A stretch of DNA of 64,000 bases from Cercozoa sp. M6MM. Its lineage: Eukaryota > Endomyxa: Ascetosporea. The DNA lies in the NCBI GenBank assembly GCA_040357565.1, contig JBDODJ010000022.1. The stretch is one strand, 5' to 3'. A program made the translations under genes and the position numbers. The first letter of the stretch is position 1, and every line of letters begins with the position of its first letter. The notes under the pieces were generated by a model. The model did no database searches and was not told the DNA's origin. It saw only the letters and a list, made by a program, of their open reading frames with translations. This document shows, piece after piece, positions 56,126-64,000 of this stretch.

Positions 56126-59035
56126 CGTGTGTGTTACACGAAAGAAGGATCATCGACGGGCACTGCCGGTCGCAGCATCACGGCACAAGTCCACGTCGAG
56201 TCCGCCTGTCATACACACACATACGCGCTGATTGATCGGTCTCACATGGCAACACGACAAAGAAACCAACCGGCATCAGCAACCAGAACTCGACACGACG
56301 CGACTCAGTATTCAACACAATGCGCGTGTTGATCTACGCACATGTGTCAGTGTGACACAGCCAAACATTGTGCGGAACGGGGTACCACGATCGGCATACG
56401 GATCGACGCGCCCACTCCGATCAGGTTAGTGAGCAGCTTGACTCGCGCCTGTGGCTCCGTCTTCCATGCTACATACACAGGCAGTACTTTTCGTCGACAC
56501 AAGGACAAGAGGTTGTGGGAAGACGGAAGAAACTACACTGCCGATGCTCAAACATGGCCGACATGTCGGTGAGTGTTGATGCTTGCGACATCTGCGACAT
56601 TGACGGTTTCCGCACCTACCCCACAGAGTATGAGCATGGAAGTTCATCTTTAGAGATAGATATCCATAGCTATATCTTTATATACATATATATATATAAA
56701 TACGTATGTACAAGCTCGGATTCGCGCCGTGTTTGGTGCACTGCGATGACTTCAGATTCGCTTTTCTTATCTGTTTCTGTGCAGTGTCGTGGTACGAGGT
56801 GTGTCAGATACAAAATTGTCAAGTATACCAGACTTGCGCTTGGTGCGACAGTCGGCAAACAACGAGTTGCTGCGAGCGGCCTCGTAGTAGGCGAGAACGT
56901 CGCGTGCCAGGCGCATCGTTTCCTCCCTGGGTGGAGGACACGAAAGAGTTCCAAGCACGCCTACAGACAAGAAAGAGGTGGTACCGCTCCTCGCTCGGCA
57001 AGTTTGATTGGTGAACAGCTTGATTTACCAACGCCAACTGAGCAGAGCACAAGCACAGTAAACAGGCCAGATGTCAGTTCGCAACAATGTTACGTGCGAC
57101 GCAATGTCGTCCCGGTCGTCTTCGTCGACTTTGGGCGGCAGAATGAACTTGCGCATTCTCTGGTTCAGCGCTGAGGAAAGTCCAAATGGCAACAGATACA
57201 GCATATAGCACGACAGCAATAAGCACAATGTGTACCTTTGAGAGGGTTCCTGCAATGCGTTTGCGGTTGTCTGTCACACACACACACACACATACACACA
57301 CTTACACACACATCCATTTGATTCACAACAGGCGAGATGCCACAAGAAAGCAGTGCATACTCGGGTGCAAGCTCGGGATTGAAGGAAATGTGCGTCGCGA
57401 ACAATTGCGCGTACATCTTTAACTGGAAGTCTGCTCAAACATCGTATGCTTTGACGCTGAGAAAAGACACACACACACACACACATGAGACAGCTGGTGG
57501 TGTACCCTCAGGATCGAGGTGCTTGTGCAGATCAAGGAAGTTGCGCGTGCGTCGTTGGATCTGAACTTCCTCTGCTTCAAGCATCTCCTGTCACACAAAC
57601 ACACAGTAACACATAAAACCAAAGGCAACCAAAGACACGGACCACAAGGGCCGGCATGGTGTCGACACGTACGATGACACCGCTTGGGCCCACACAGACG
57701 CGCGGCTTTGCAACCTTGCCAACCTTGCCAACCAGGCTACATGCATACACACAAATAAGCGTACACGGGTGCTCTGGACCTGTACTAATAGTGCAACATA
57801 CTTGGAGCGACCGCAAAAGCCATTCGCGGTAATACATGGCGGTCCAGGCATAGGTACGCAGTCGTAAATCCCGGCCGGCATGTGTGTGTACCGAATGGCA
57901 ACGACATCGTCCGAAAACTGTCGTCTGGGCACTCTGTGTCCGACCAACAAAATTAGCATGCTTCTCATGCACGTATACAAAGGACAGTCATACTCGGCCT
58001 TGGCGCCTTCAATGCAATCGTCGCCTTCCGACGCTGATAATATCACTTGCTCAATGAGCAGGAGTTTTTGCGGTTTGTCTTCTACGAGAGTTTTTGGGGT
58101 CCAAACATGATCGAGACGAACGACACAAGGAAAGCGTACCAAGCGCGACACGTGCCAGTTCGATCGGCGTGCGACCAAGCGCGTTCGTGCAAGAGATATC
58201 GGCGCCTAGCGACCAGCACAGCAAGCGGCACAGTTTCACGTAGCTACAAGTATTGAAAGCACTTTCGCAGCAATGTAACTCTTCAGGCTAGCATTGGTTT
58301 AAACACACCCTCTTGAAGCCACGACATGCAACGCAGAGTCTCCTTCTAGCGAACGCCAGTTCTTCTGCTCGCCCAAAAGAGATGGAAGCCCAAACACACC
58401 ACAAGACACCAGCTCAGCTCCACAGCAACTTGCAAACCGATAAAAAGTACCACAAAGGACACAAGTCGATCGTGTCGCCACAGACCCTTCAGCAGCTCGG
58501 CAAACACATCGTCGCGTCCAAGATACACGCTCAAGATTGCAATGTTTTCACACGTATGCGGGTCCGCGCGGATGATCGTTCGCTAAATCACAAGTCAATA
58601 CAATAAACTAGGAGTTCAAGAAGGACCGAGAAGGTGGAAATGATACCAAAAGAGGCAACTGATCGGTCATGCTAGACCGCATGATCTTTTCGGCGAGCGT
58701 GCTTTTGACTTCGTCGCACGAAAGTGTTCCCGCCGCGCGTCTGACATCGCCGCGTGCTTCAACAAAACGCTTTAGGTCGTCCAAAGTGCTACACAAACAA
58801 GGACTCAGCTCCATCGAGAGACCGTACAGCTAAATGTACAGCTCGCCTCGCGCCGCACGATCGTGCACAACGCCGACAGCTTGCTGCGCTGTCTGCGCAC
58901 GTGAGAATGGTCAAACACAAACACACTGGATGAGAATGGTCAGATCAAGCAAAAGAAAAACGAAAAAAGAGGTCGATCGGATTCTGTGAAGATTCGAGCG
59001 CCAAAACGCACCGCAGTGGAGGTCGTGATGCCCAT
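53904..59035 (-). CDS. Ankyrin-repeat-containing protein (one or more genes)
   Basis: A candidate start, MGITTSTA (ATG 59035; Gly-2 could be myristoylated), joins to a helical exon and STLDDLKRFVEARGDVRRAA. Ankyrin units follow: WRSLEGDSALHVVASRG, HTCENIAILSVYLGRDDVFA and WSLGADISCTNALGRTPIEL. Later exons read GIYDCVPMPGPPCITANGFC, EMLEAEEVQIQRRTRNFLDL, LNQRMRKFILPPKVDEDDRD, ETMRLARDVLAYYEAARSNS, ARVKLLTNLIGVGASIRMPI, LGQIWCLMNDYTREQYQL and DVLKRIVRPMLHRFNCPIV. The last exon is a Ser/Thr/Asp-rich tail ending SHPSGSYPNLAY, stop 53904-53906. The central domain is not recognised. Two long (GA)n arrays sit in its introns. The locus may contain two genes. Confidence 0.5.
55399..55543 (-). repeat. 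(GA)n microsatellite
   Basis: About 145 nt of imperfect GA repeat in an intron of the ankyrin gene. On the sense strand it is (CT)n. Long Arg/Glu and Ser/Leu ORFs there are spurious. Confidence 0.95.
55998..56124 (-). repeat. GATA and (GA)n microsatellite
   Basis: GATAGAGA units and a short (TA)n lead into a pure (GA)n run of about 75 nt. It is in another intron of the ankyrin gene and is (CT)n in sense. Confidence 0.95.
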
Positions 59036-59650
59036 GCAAGCGTCGGCATTCCTACACACACCCGAAAGCGTTCGAATTTGCGGTCTCCTCCCTGCATCTG
59101 AACGCAGCCTTAATCGAGGAAAAACTGATACAGTAATGATCTGTGATCATCTTGCTCCCTGATCGCTGGAACATGCTGCAAGAAGATCAAAAGGTATGCT
59201 CAACCATGCACAGTGCCAGTAGGTGGGTTCTAGGTTGGTTTGCCGCAGGAGGCGAGAAAACTGCCTTGCCAGTGTCTGTTACATCACTTGTGCGACCGTT
59301 TCGACTTTGCATGTTGGCTATAGTCGTCTGTAGTGTACGAAATCTCAATAGTACACCAAGTAGTTTTTCTAACTATGATAGATATGGCAATCGGATGTGT
59401 TCGTCGTTCAGTCGCGACGCTAGAGGAGGTCATTGCGGATGGCCCCAGAGAGGATTTTAGTGACCTAATTGGACCCACTAAAGATACTCAGACGTGTGCA
59501 CACACTACAAGGAAGCGCTAGAGCAGCCGAGTAGATCGATAAGCAGCACGCACCGACCTGACGCGCAAGAAGCCGAAAGACGCCAGACAACCTCAGGTAT
59601 ACTCTAGTGGAAAACATGGCACGCGCTGGGCTTCTAAGGGCTCGCGTGTC
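59036..59650. other. Intergenic spacer before the repeat ORF/retroelement
   Basis: About 600 nt. It should hold the ankyrin-gene promoter. No supported exon was found, and the 5' border of the retroelement could lie here. Confidence 0.4.
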
Positions 59651-60889
59651 ATGGAAGACTTTTTGTTTGTGCTTGTTTATGTGTTTTTCGGCTTCCCAAC
59701 TTGTCATCAGATCATTGGCCTCACAGCCACCTCTGGCCTCACCGCCACCACTGGTCTCACCACCAACTCTGGCTTCACCGCCACCACTGGTTTCATCACC
59801 AACCCTGGCTTCACCGCCTCCTCTGGCCTCACCGCCACCACTGGTTTCACCACCAACCCTGGCTTCACCGCCACCACTGGTCTCACCACCAACTCTGGCT
59901 TCACCGCCACCACTGGTTTCACCACCAACTCTGGCCTCACCGCCACTACTGGTTTCACCACCAACGCTAGCCTCACCGCTGCACCTGGCTTAACCGCCTC
60001 CTTTCGGCCTGACGGCCCAACACGACCTTCGGGTCCATACTGGCGTATGCAAAATCGTCACCAATGGTTTCACCACCAAACGACTCCTTCGGGACTCCAC
60101 CGTTGGTATCTATACCAACCATGCCGGTTTAATACCCGCAAAGGCCTAACACCCAACGGCTTAACCGCCAACTTTCGCTTAATTGCCAACAACGGCCTCA
60201 GTGCCACCCCCCACTCTGGCCTCACCGCCACAACTGGTTTCACCACCAACTCTGGCTTCACCGCCACCACTGGTTTCATCACCAACCCTGGCTTCACCGC
60301 CACCACTAGTTTCATCGTTAATACTAACCTCACCATTACACCTGGCTTAATCGCCACCTTCGGCCTGACGGCCCAACATGACCCCCGAGTCCATATTGAC
60401 GTATGCAAAAACGCCACCAATGGTTTCACCACCAAACAACTCCTTCGGGACTCCACTGGTGGTAACTCTATCAACCACGCTCGTTTTACAGCCAGCTCCA
60501 GCCACAGTGCACATCATTGCTTTACGGCAAGGGCCAGTGCCAACGGGCTTAGCGCCTCTTACAACCATGCTCGCTTCAAAGCCAGCAACGACGCAACACC
60601 CAACCCTGGCCCCAGTCTGATCAACGCCACTTTGCGTGAACTCTGTTTGATACGCCCAACTAGGAGCTTCTGCGACCAAGCGGCGCGGAGATTCCGCCAA
60701 CTACCCACCGAGTTCACAGCAACAATGACACAATCTAAACAACACCTCGATGAGCAACTAACGTCGCTTGCACCCACTAAAAACCAACGAATCTTTAAAC
60801 CAACCAGACGAGAACCCTATGGATCAAACCCGCCAACTAGGCACAACCTCCAAAACCACTACCAAAAATACAACCCAAGTGATGGTTAG
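59651..60889 (+). CDS. 412-codon ORF with Thr/Gly/Asn-rich tandem repeats
   Basis: ATG 59651 starts a hydrophobic segment (MEDFLFVLVYVFFGF). Then comes a 12-residue repeat of the form TATTGFTTNSGF (36 nt per unit), about eight copies in 59710-59990 and about four in 60205-60345. The rest is not repetitive, and the frame ends HQKYNPSDG at 60887-60889. The array is open on both strands. The ORF runs with no intron into the LINE below and shares its A/C-rich codon use, so it may be the first ORF of the element rather than a host gene. No zinc knuckle or RRM is seen. The N-terminus and function are uncertain. Confidence 0.4.
   Translation: MEDFLFVLVYVFFGFPTCHQIIGLTATSGLTATTGLTTNSGFTATTGFITNPGFTASSGLTATTGFTTNPGFTATTGLTTNSGFTATTGFTTNSGLTATTGFTTNASLTAAPGLTASFRPDGPTRPSGPYWRMQNRHQWFHHQTTPSGLHRWYLYQPCRFNTRKGLTPNGLTANFRLIANNGLSATPHSGLTATTGFTTNSGFTATTGFITNPGFTATTSFIVNTNLTITPGLIATFGLTAQHDPRVHIDVCKNATNGFTTKQLLRDSTGGNSINHARFTASSSHSAHHCFTARASANGLSASYNHARFKASNDATPNPGPSLINATLRELCLIRPTRSFCDQAARRFRQLPTEFTATMTQSKQHLDEQLTSLAPTKNQRIFKPTRREPYGSNPPTRHNLQNHYQKYNPSDG
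59710..60480 (+). repeat. Two copies of a ~355-bp unit carrying 36-bp satellites
   Basis: Blocks sharing TTCGGCCTGACGGCCCAACA, then GTCCATA, ACGTATGCAAAA, CCAATGGTTTCACCACCAAA and CTCCTTCGGGACTCCAC, occur at about 60003 and again at about 60358. Each is preceded by a 36-bp GGCTTCACCGCCACCACTGG array. The pattern is therefore a large tandem duplication holding short-period arrays. Confidence 0.85.
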
Positions 60890-61090
60890 AATAGGAGAAA
60901 AACGAAACAGAGCCTTGGCTGATATACAAGGAGCAGAGAGCGTAAACAACCGCAATAAAAAGAACAAGACACGCAGAGAATATCAGAGAAGAGAGACCCA
61001 AACGACGAGATCGAGATTGGAATAGAAACCTATGAGAGTGATGACAACAATGACAACAATCGTCACATTGATGAGATAGTTATACCCGAC

Positions 61091-61531
61091 ATGAGGGAAA
61101 TAGGCCTAGAAGCATACATGATAGAACAAGAGGAAATCCAGGAACCTGAGACAGGACAGAAACGAATAAAAGAACTGTACGAACGCGCAGACAAACGAGT
61201 TAAGCACAGGTGCACCGCAAGACGCACACTCAACGGGGCAACGATACAGCAGGCCTTCAGGCGGGCAAAGATCGGGGCCCTACAGAACCACGCTGAAAGA
61301 AGTACGAAACTACGCATCCTACACCAAAACGTGAACACCTTCAACAAGGAAAAACAACAAGAACTATTGAGCAGCATATACTGCCTACAACCCGAAGAAA
61401 GGCCGGACATCGTATGCTTAAGTGAAACCAGACACAACAACCCACCGCAAAGACTAAACGAATACGCACTGGTCGCCTCCATCGCGCCAAAACTATCCAA
61501 AGAAGACAACAAGACCGAGAAGGCACACTGA
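61091..61531 (+). CDS. LINE ORF2, endonuclease N-terminal part (before frameshift)
   Basis: Frame begins upstream with acidic and basic helices (IEQEEIQEPETGQKRIKELY) and then LRILHQNVNTFNKEKQQELL, the first APE motif (QNV.., Asn ligand). DIVCLSETRHNN follows, with the catalytic Glu. The frame meets TGA just after NKTEKAH. The natural continuation (LIYSKHKALLHIVGV) lies in the next frame, so one base seems lost near 61525. Confidence 0.85.
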   Translation: MREIGLEAYMIEQEEIQEPETGQKRIKELYERADKRVKHRCTARRTLNGATIQQAFRRAKIGALQNHAERSTKLRILHQNVNTFNKEKQQELLSSIYCLQPEERPDIVCLSETRHNNPPQRLNEYALVASIAPKLSKEDNKTEKAH

Positions 61532-61545
61532 TATACAGCAAACAC

Positions 61546-63213
61546 AAAGCACTGCTACACATTGTTGGTGTCTGGAACCCAGAAACATCCTCGTACATCC
61601 ACCTAAGAGTGGGACAACATAAGAGAACGAGATTCCATCTATGGTACGCTTACATCCACCCAACCGACAGAAACTGCAAGGAACAAATGCAGCAACTGAC
61701 AACTGACTTCAAGGAATTCCACAGCAGAACACAGGAGCCTGGTCTCATTCTTGGCGACCTCAATGCAAAGCACGCCAAGTGGTGTGCACATACCAGAGAT
61801 CAAGCTGGATACTCCCAGGAACACGTAGACAACGGTACAACGAGAATCACATCAGCGCGGGCGAACAAGCAAGGCATTGCCCTACAAGAAGCAATAGCTG
61901 AAAATGACTGGGAGATACTCAACAAGTACACTCCAACCCACAGCTACAGAGTCCGAGGAGAGGCAGAGGCCAAGCCCAGAACAACGATAGACCTCGCGAT
62001 AGCTGACAGTGTCATCTCAGCACAATCTACAATATCGGTCTACGATCACCTGCACTTCCTATGCAGCGACCACCACGCGGTTATGATCACAGTAGAACGA
62101 GCAGTGCGTAAACCAAAACACACCATACGGAGAAAGAACTACAAGAAGATAGATCTCCAAAAATACAAAGAACATGAATCGATTCGACTGCTATCACAAG
62201 AGAGAGATGTGGACAACATCGAGCAAATCAATGACACAGTCGAAGACATCACCAAAGCCATGCAGGAAGCCATAGAAGAGGCAACACCCACCAAAATAAT
62301 CACCCAACACTCTTGCCTAGGCATATCGGTCGACTCGATAAAAATCAAGAGGAACACATATAGCACCATGAAACTCATTAAGGAACTGAAAAACAAAAAT
62401 GAAGATGCGTCTGAACTCGAAGCACTCCTCAAAAACATGAGAAAACAACTTAGACAAAGCCTTCGCATTGATAGACAAGAACTATGGCAGGAGAGAGTGG
62501 CCAGACTAAACGCACACACAACAATCGGGGAGACCACTCGACTACTGAGAAACATCAATGACAGAGAAACAAATGGCGCTACCAGAGCCTCAACAATTGA
62601 GGGTGCCTCAGAAGACAAAGCCATCGCAGAGATCTTCGCAGAACACTTACAAAAGAAAACCACACTAGACTGGTCCCAATTTGCAATGAACAATGAAGTA
62701 CTCGGAGAGAACAGATTTGCACAACAACACCAAGAGGTGTTACAACAGGCAGCACAACTGCAACAAGCACCAAAACTATGGACAATGGACGAACTGGAAG
62801 CTGCAATCAACACTCTCCCGCCATTCAAGGCACCTGGCAGAGACAAAATCATGAACCACCACATCATACACCTACCAGATGAGGCCAAACAACTGCTACT
62901 GAAGGTCTACAATGCCTGTCTCACACATGGGTACTTCCCGAAGGCATGGAAACATGCAACTATAGTGATGCTACCCAAGCCTGGCAAGGACTGTACAAAG
63001 GCAGCTTCCTACCGACCCATCTCGCTGCTGCCGTGCCTCGGCAAGCTACTGGACAAACTCATGAACGAGAGAGCATCCCAACAAATGAACACACAGTATG
63101 TATCCAAGTACCAATCTGGGTGGAAACAACACATGCCAACGCTAGACACACTGGCTTACATACAACAAGGCAGAAATGGCAAAGAGAGCAGGAGAGTACA
63201 TGACAGTCATTAG
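61546..63213 (+). CDS. LINE ORF2, endonuclease C-terminal part and RT N-terminal part
   Basis: The frame carries LWYAYIHPTDRN, PGLILGDLNAKHAKWC (GDLNA, Asp/Asn/His catalytic site), TTIDLAIADSVI and FLCSDHHAVMI (SDHHA, catalytic His). After a linker of about 200 residues, the RT begins: INTLPPFKAPGRDKIMNHHI, WKHATIVMLPKPGKDCTKAA, SYRPISLLPCLGKLLDKLM (RT motifs 0-2). It ends in a stop after SRRVHDSH, where the frame is broken. The first ATG in frame is 61609, but the translation likely enters from the previous frame. Confidence 0.9.
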   Translation, partial: KALLHIVGVWNPETSSYIHLRVGQHKRTRFHLWYAYIHPTDRNCKEQMQQLTTDFKEFHSRTQEPGLILGDLNAKHAKWCAHTRDQAGYSQEHVDNGTTRITSARANKQGIALQEAIAENDWEILNKYTPTHSYRVRGEAEAKPRTTIDLAIADSVISAQSTISVYDHLHFLCSDHHAVMITVERAVRKPKHTIRRKNYKKIDLQKYKEHESIRLLSQERDVDNIEQINDTVEDITKAMQEAIEEATPTKIITQHSCLGISVDSIKIKRNTYSTMKLIKELKNKNEDASELEALLKNMRKQLRQSLRIDRQELWQERVARLNAHTTIGETTRLLRNINDRETNGATRASTIEGASEDKAIAEIFAEHLQKKTTLDWSQFAMNNEVLGENRFAQQHQEVLQQAAQLQQAPKLWTMDELEAAINTLPPFKAPGRDKIMNHHIIHLPDEAKQLLLKVYNACLTHGYFPKAWKHATIVMLPKPGKDCTKAASYRPISLLPCLGKLLDKLMNERASQQMNTQYVSKYQSGWKQHMPTLDTLAYIQQGRNGKESRRVHDSH

Positions 63214-64000
63214 TCTAGACATCAAAGGCTTCTTCGACAAGCTCCACAAAGAGGGCGCGATCATTGCCCTGTCCAAACATGTGAATGGCAAAGAACTGCT
63301 ACTCATGGAGTCCTTCCTCTCAGACAGAACTATCTCGGTGAGAAGAAACGACACAGAATCAACAGACAAACAAGTCAACGGCAGTACTCCCCAAGGAGCC
63401 ATCTGCAGCCCTCTACTCGCAAAGACCTTCCTCGATGACATGCACATACAACTGCAAAGAACAGGAGAACACATGAAACGACACCCCCGAAACTATAAAA
63501 TTAAAGGAGCAGTAACCACTGCACACAGTGTTGGATACGCCGATGACTCATACGTCATAGTAAGGACAACAAAGAGATCAGACATGCAGGAAGCGTGTAG
63601 GCGCCTCCTGGACACAGCCACCACCTGGGCAAAACGCAACGGCATGGAATTTGCACCCACAAAGACTCAGTTCATCCAACTGGGAACGAAGACAATCAGA
63701 GACCTCAAAATCAGAATGAAAACACTGTCCCACGACAACGAGAGAGAAGACATCGGGCAAGTAGACAAAATGAGAATCTTAGGTCTCCTCATAGACAGAA
63801 ACCTGTCGTACGAGGCACACGCAGAGCAACTACACCACAAAATCACTCGGAGGATCAACACACTGAAAAGACTGATTTACACGAGGTCTGGACTCACACA
63901 ATACCTAGCGGTACAGATCTACAAAGCATGGATACTGTCATGCGCTCGATACGGCATCGCGCTCTGGTGGCACAAAATAGGCAGCACAAAATGGAGGAGA
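63186..64000 (+). CDS. LINE ORF2, RT catalytic part (after second frameshift, open to window end)
   Basis: In the third coordinate frame: EYMTVISLDIKGFFDKLHKE (motif A; the first catalytic Asp), STPQGAICSPLLAKTFLDDM (motif B), HSVGYADDSYVIV (motif C; YADD active site), PTKTQFIQLG (motif D) and MRILGLLIDRNLSYEAHAEQ (motif E region). It is open to base 64000 with ARYGIALWWHKIG, the start of the post-RT thumb. All catalytic Asp residues are intact. Clade (Jockey, CR1, R1 or other) cannot be decided by eye. Confidence 0.92.

Larger units (their letters stand above)
60900..64000 (+). mobile_element. Non-LTR (LINE) retrotransposon with APE endonuclease and reverse transcriptase, truncated by the window
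   Basis: An uninterrupted (intron-less) A-rich region encodes an APE-type endonuclease followed by a reverse transcriptase, the order typical of LINE ORF2. The coding frame changes twice, near 61525 and near 63190, so this copy is probably dead unless these are sequencing errors. An overlapping short frame, 60768-61025, with Lys/Arg-rich sequence may be a remnant between ORF1 and ORF2. No target-site duplication or poly-A tail can be seen because the 3' end is outside the window. Its codon use (A-rich, AAC/ACA/CAA) differs from the host genes and suggests a recent insertion. Confidence 0.93.

Noticed and set aside
59701-59976. His/Trp-rich plus-strand ORF and Val/Pro/Lys-rich minus-strand ORF
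   Set aside because: They are shadow frames of the 36-bp tandem array.
1-64000. tRNA, rRNA and other structured RNA genes
   Set aside because: I looked for cloverleaf A/B-box patterns and rRNA-like sequence while reading and found none that I could support.

Overview
The window is nuclear DNA of a eukaryote. Nearly every gene is cut by short spliceosomal introns (about 45-110 nt, GT..AG, very often with the donor G|GTAC and an acceptor CAG or TAG). There are no operons, no ribosome-binding sites and no prokaryote-type features. The recognisable genes are conserved eukaryotic ones: NTMT1, a TFIIS N-terminal-domain protein, a GlcNAc transferase of the Skp1-GnT type, p24/TMED, a CHP/calcineurin-B-like EF-hand protein, TRAPPC4, a TKL kinase, PTAR1, an EEP phosphatase/nuclease, HSF and UBXN7. 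Compact intron-rich genes, an HSF with poly-Q, and a multi-TM TKL kinase fit a free-living protist or alga. I cannot name the lineage from sequence alone. Gene density is high, about one gene per 3 kb, and neighbours are often convergent or divergent.

Layout. 0.4-1.4 kb (+): small Arg-rich coiled-coil protein whose first coding exon is only the ATG. 1.9-3.4 kb (-): N-terminal methyltransferase NTMT1. 3.6-7.8 kb (+): unknown nuclear-looking protein(s) with a Q-rich tail. 8.2-11.2 kb (+): unknown secreted protein. 11.4-12.9 kb (-): TFIIS-N-domain protein. 13.2-16.7 kb (+): unknown secreted protein with a very acidic end. 17.0-19.2 kb (+): HxxxDG acyltransferase. 20.0-20.6 kb (-): unknown helical protein. 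21.4-30.4 kb (-): one giant secreted, beta-rich protein in at least 25 exons. 31.1-33.4 kb (+): GlcNAc-transferase-like type II membrane protein. 33.6-34.9 kb (+): unknown. 34.9-36.6 kb (-): disordered/coiled-coil protein. 36.7-38.3 kb (+): p24/TMED. 38.5-39.9 kb (-): EF-hand protein. 40.6-41.3 kb (+): TRAPPC4. 41.6-44.0 kb (-): multi-TM TKL kinase. 44.4-46.2 kb (+): PTAR1. 46.5-47.9 kb (-): EEP hydrolase. 48.4-50.5 kb (+): HSF. 50.9-52.9 kb (-): UBXN7. 53.1-53.7 kb (+): small membrane protein. 53.9-59.0 kb (-): ankyrin-repeat protein. 59.65-64 kb (+): repeat-rich ORF followed by a LINE-type retrotransposon with two frameshifts, cut by the window edge.

Several genes serve the secretory route: signal-peptide proteins at 8.2, 13.2 and 30.4 kb, plus GlcNAc transferase, p24 and TRAPPC4. 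I see no evidence that this grouping is more than chance. The most unusual global signal is that introns carry TTTACCCC-type pyrimidine tracts which always lie on the sense strand, so they predict gene orientation. There are four runs of N, at 13720-13819, 21653-21752, 23779-23788 and 26411-26510. Each sits inside a simple repeat.
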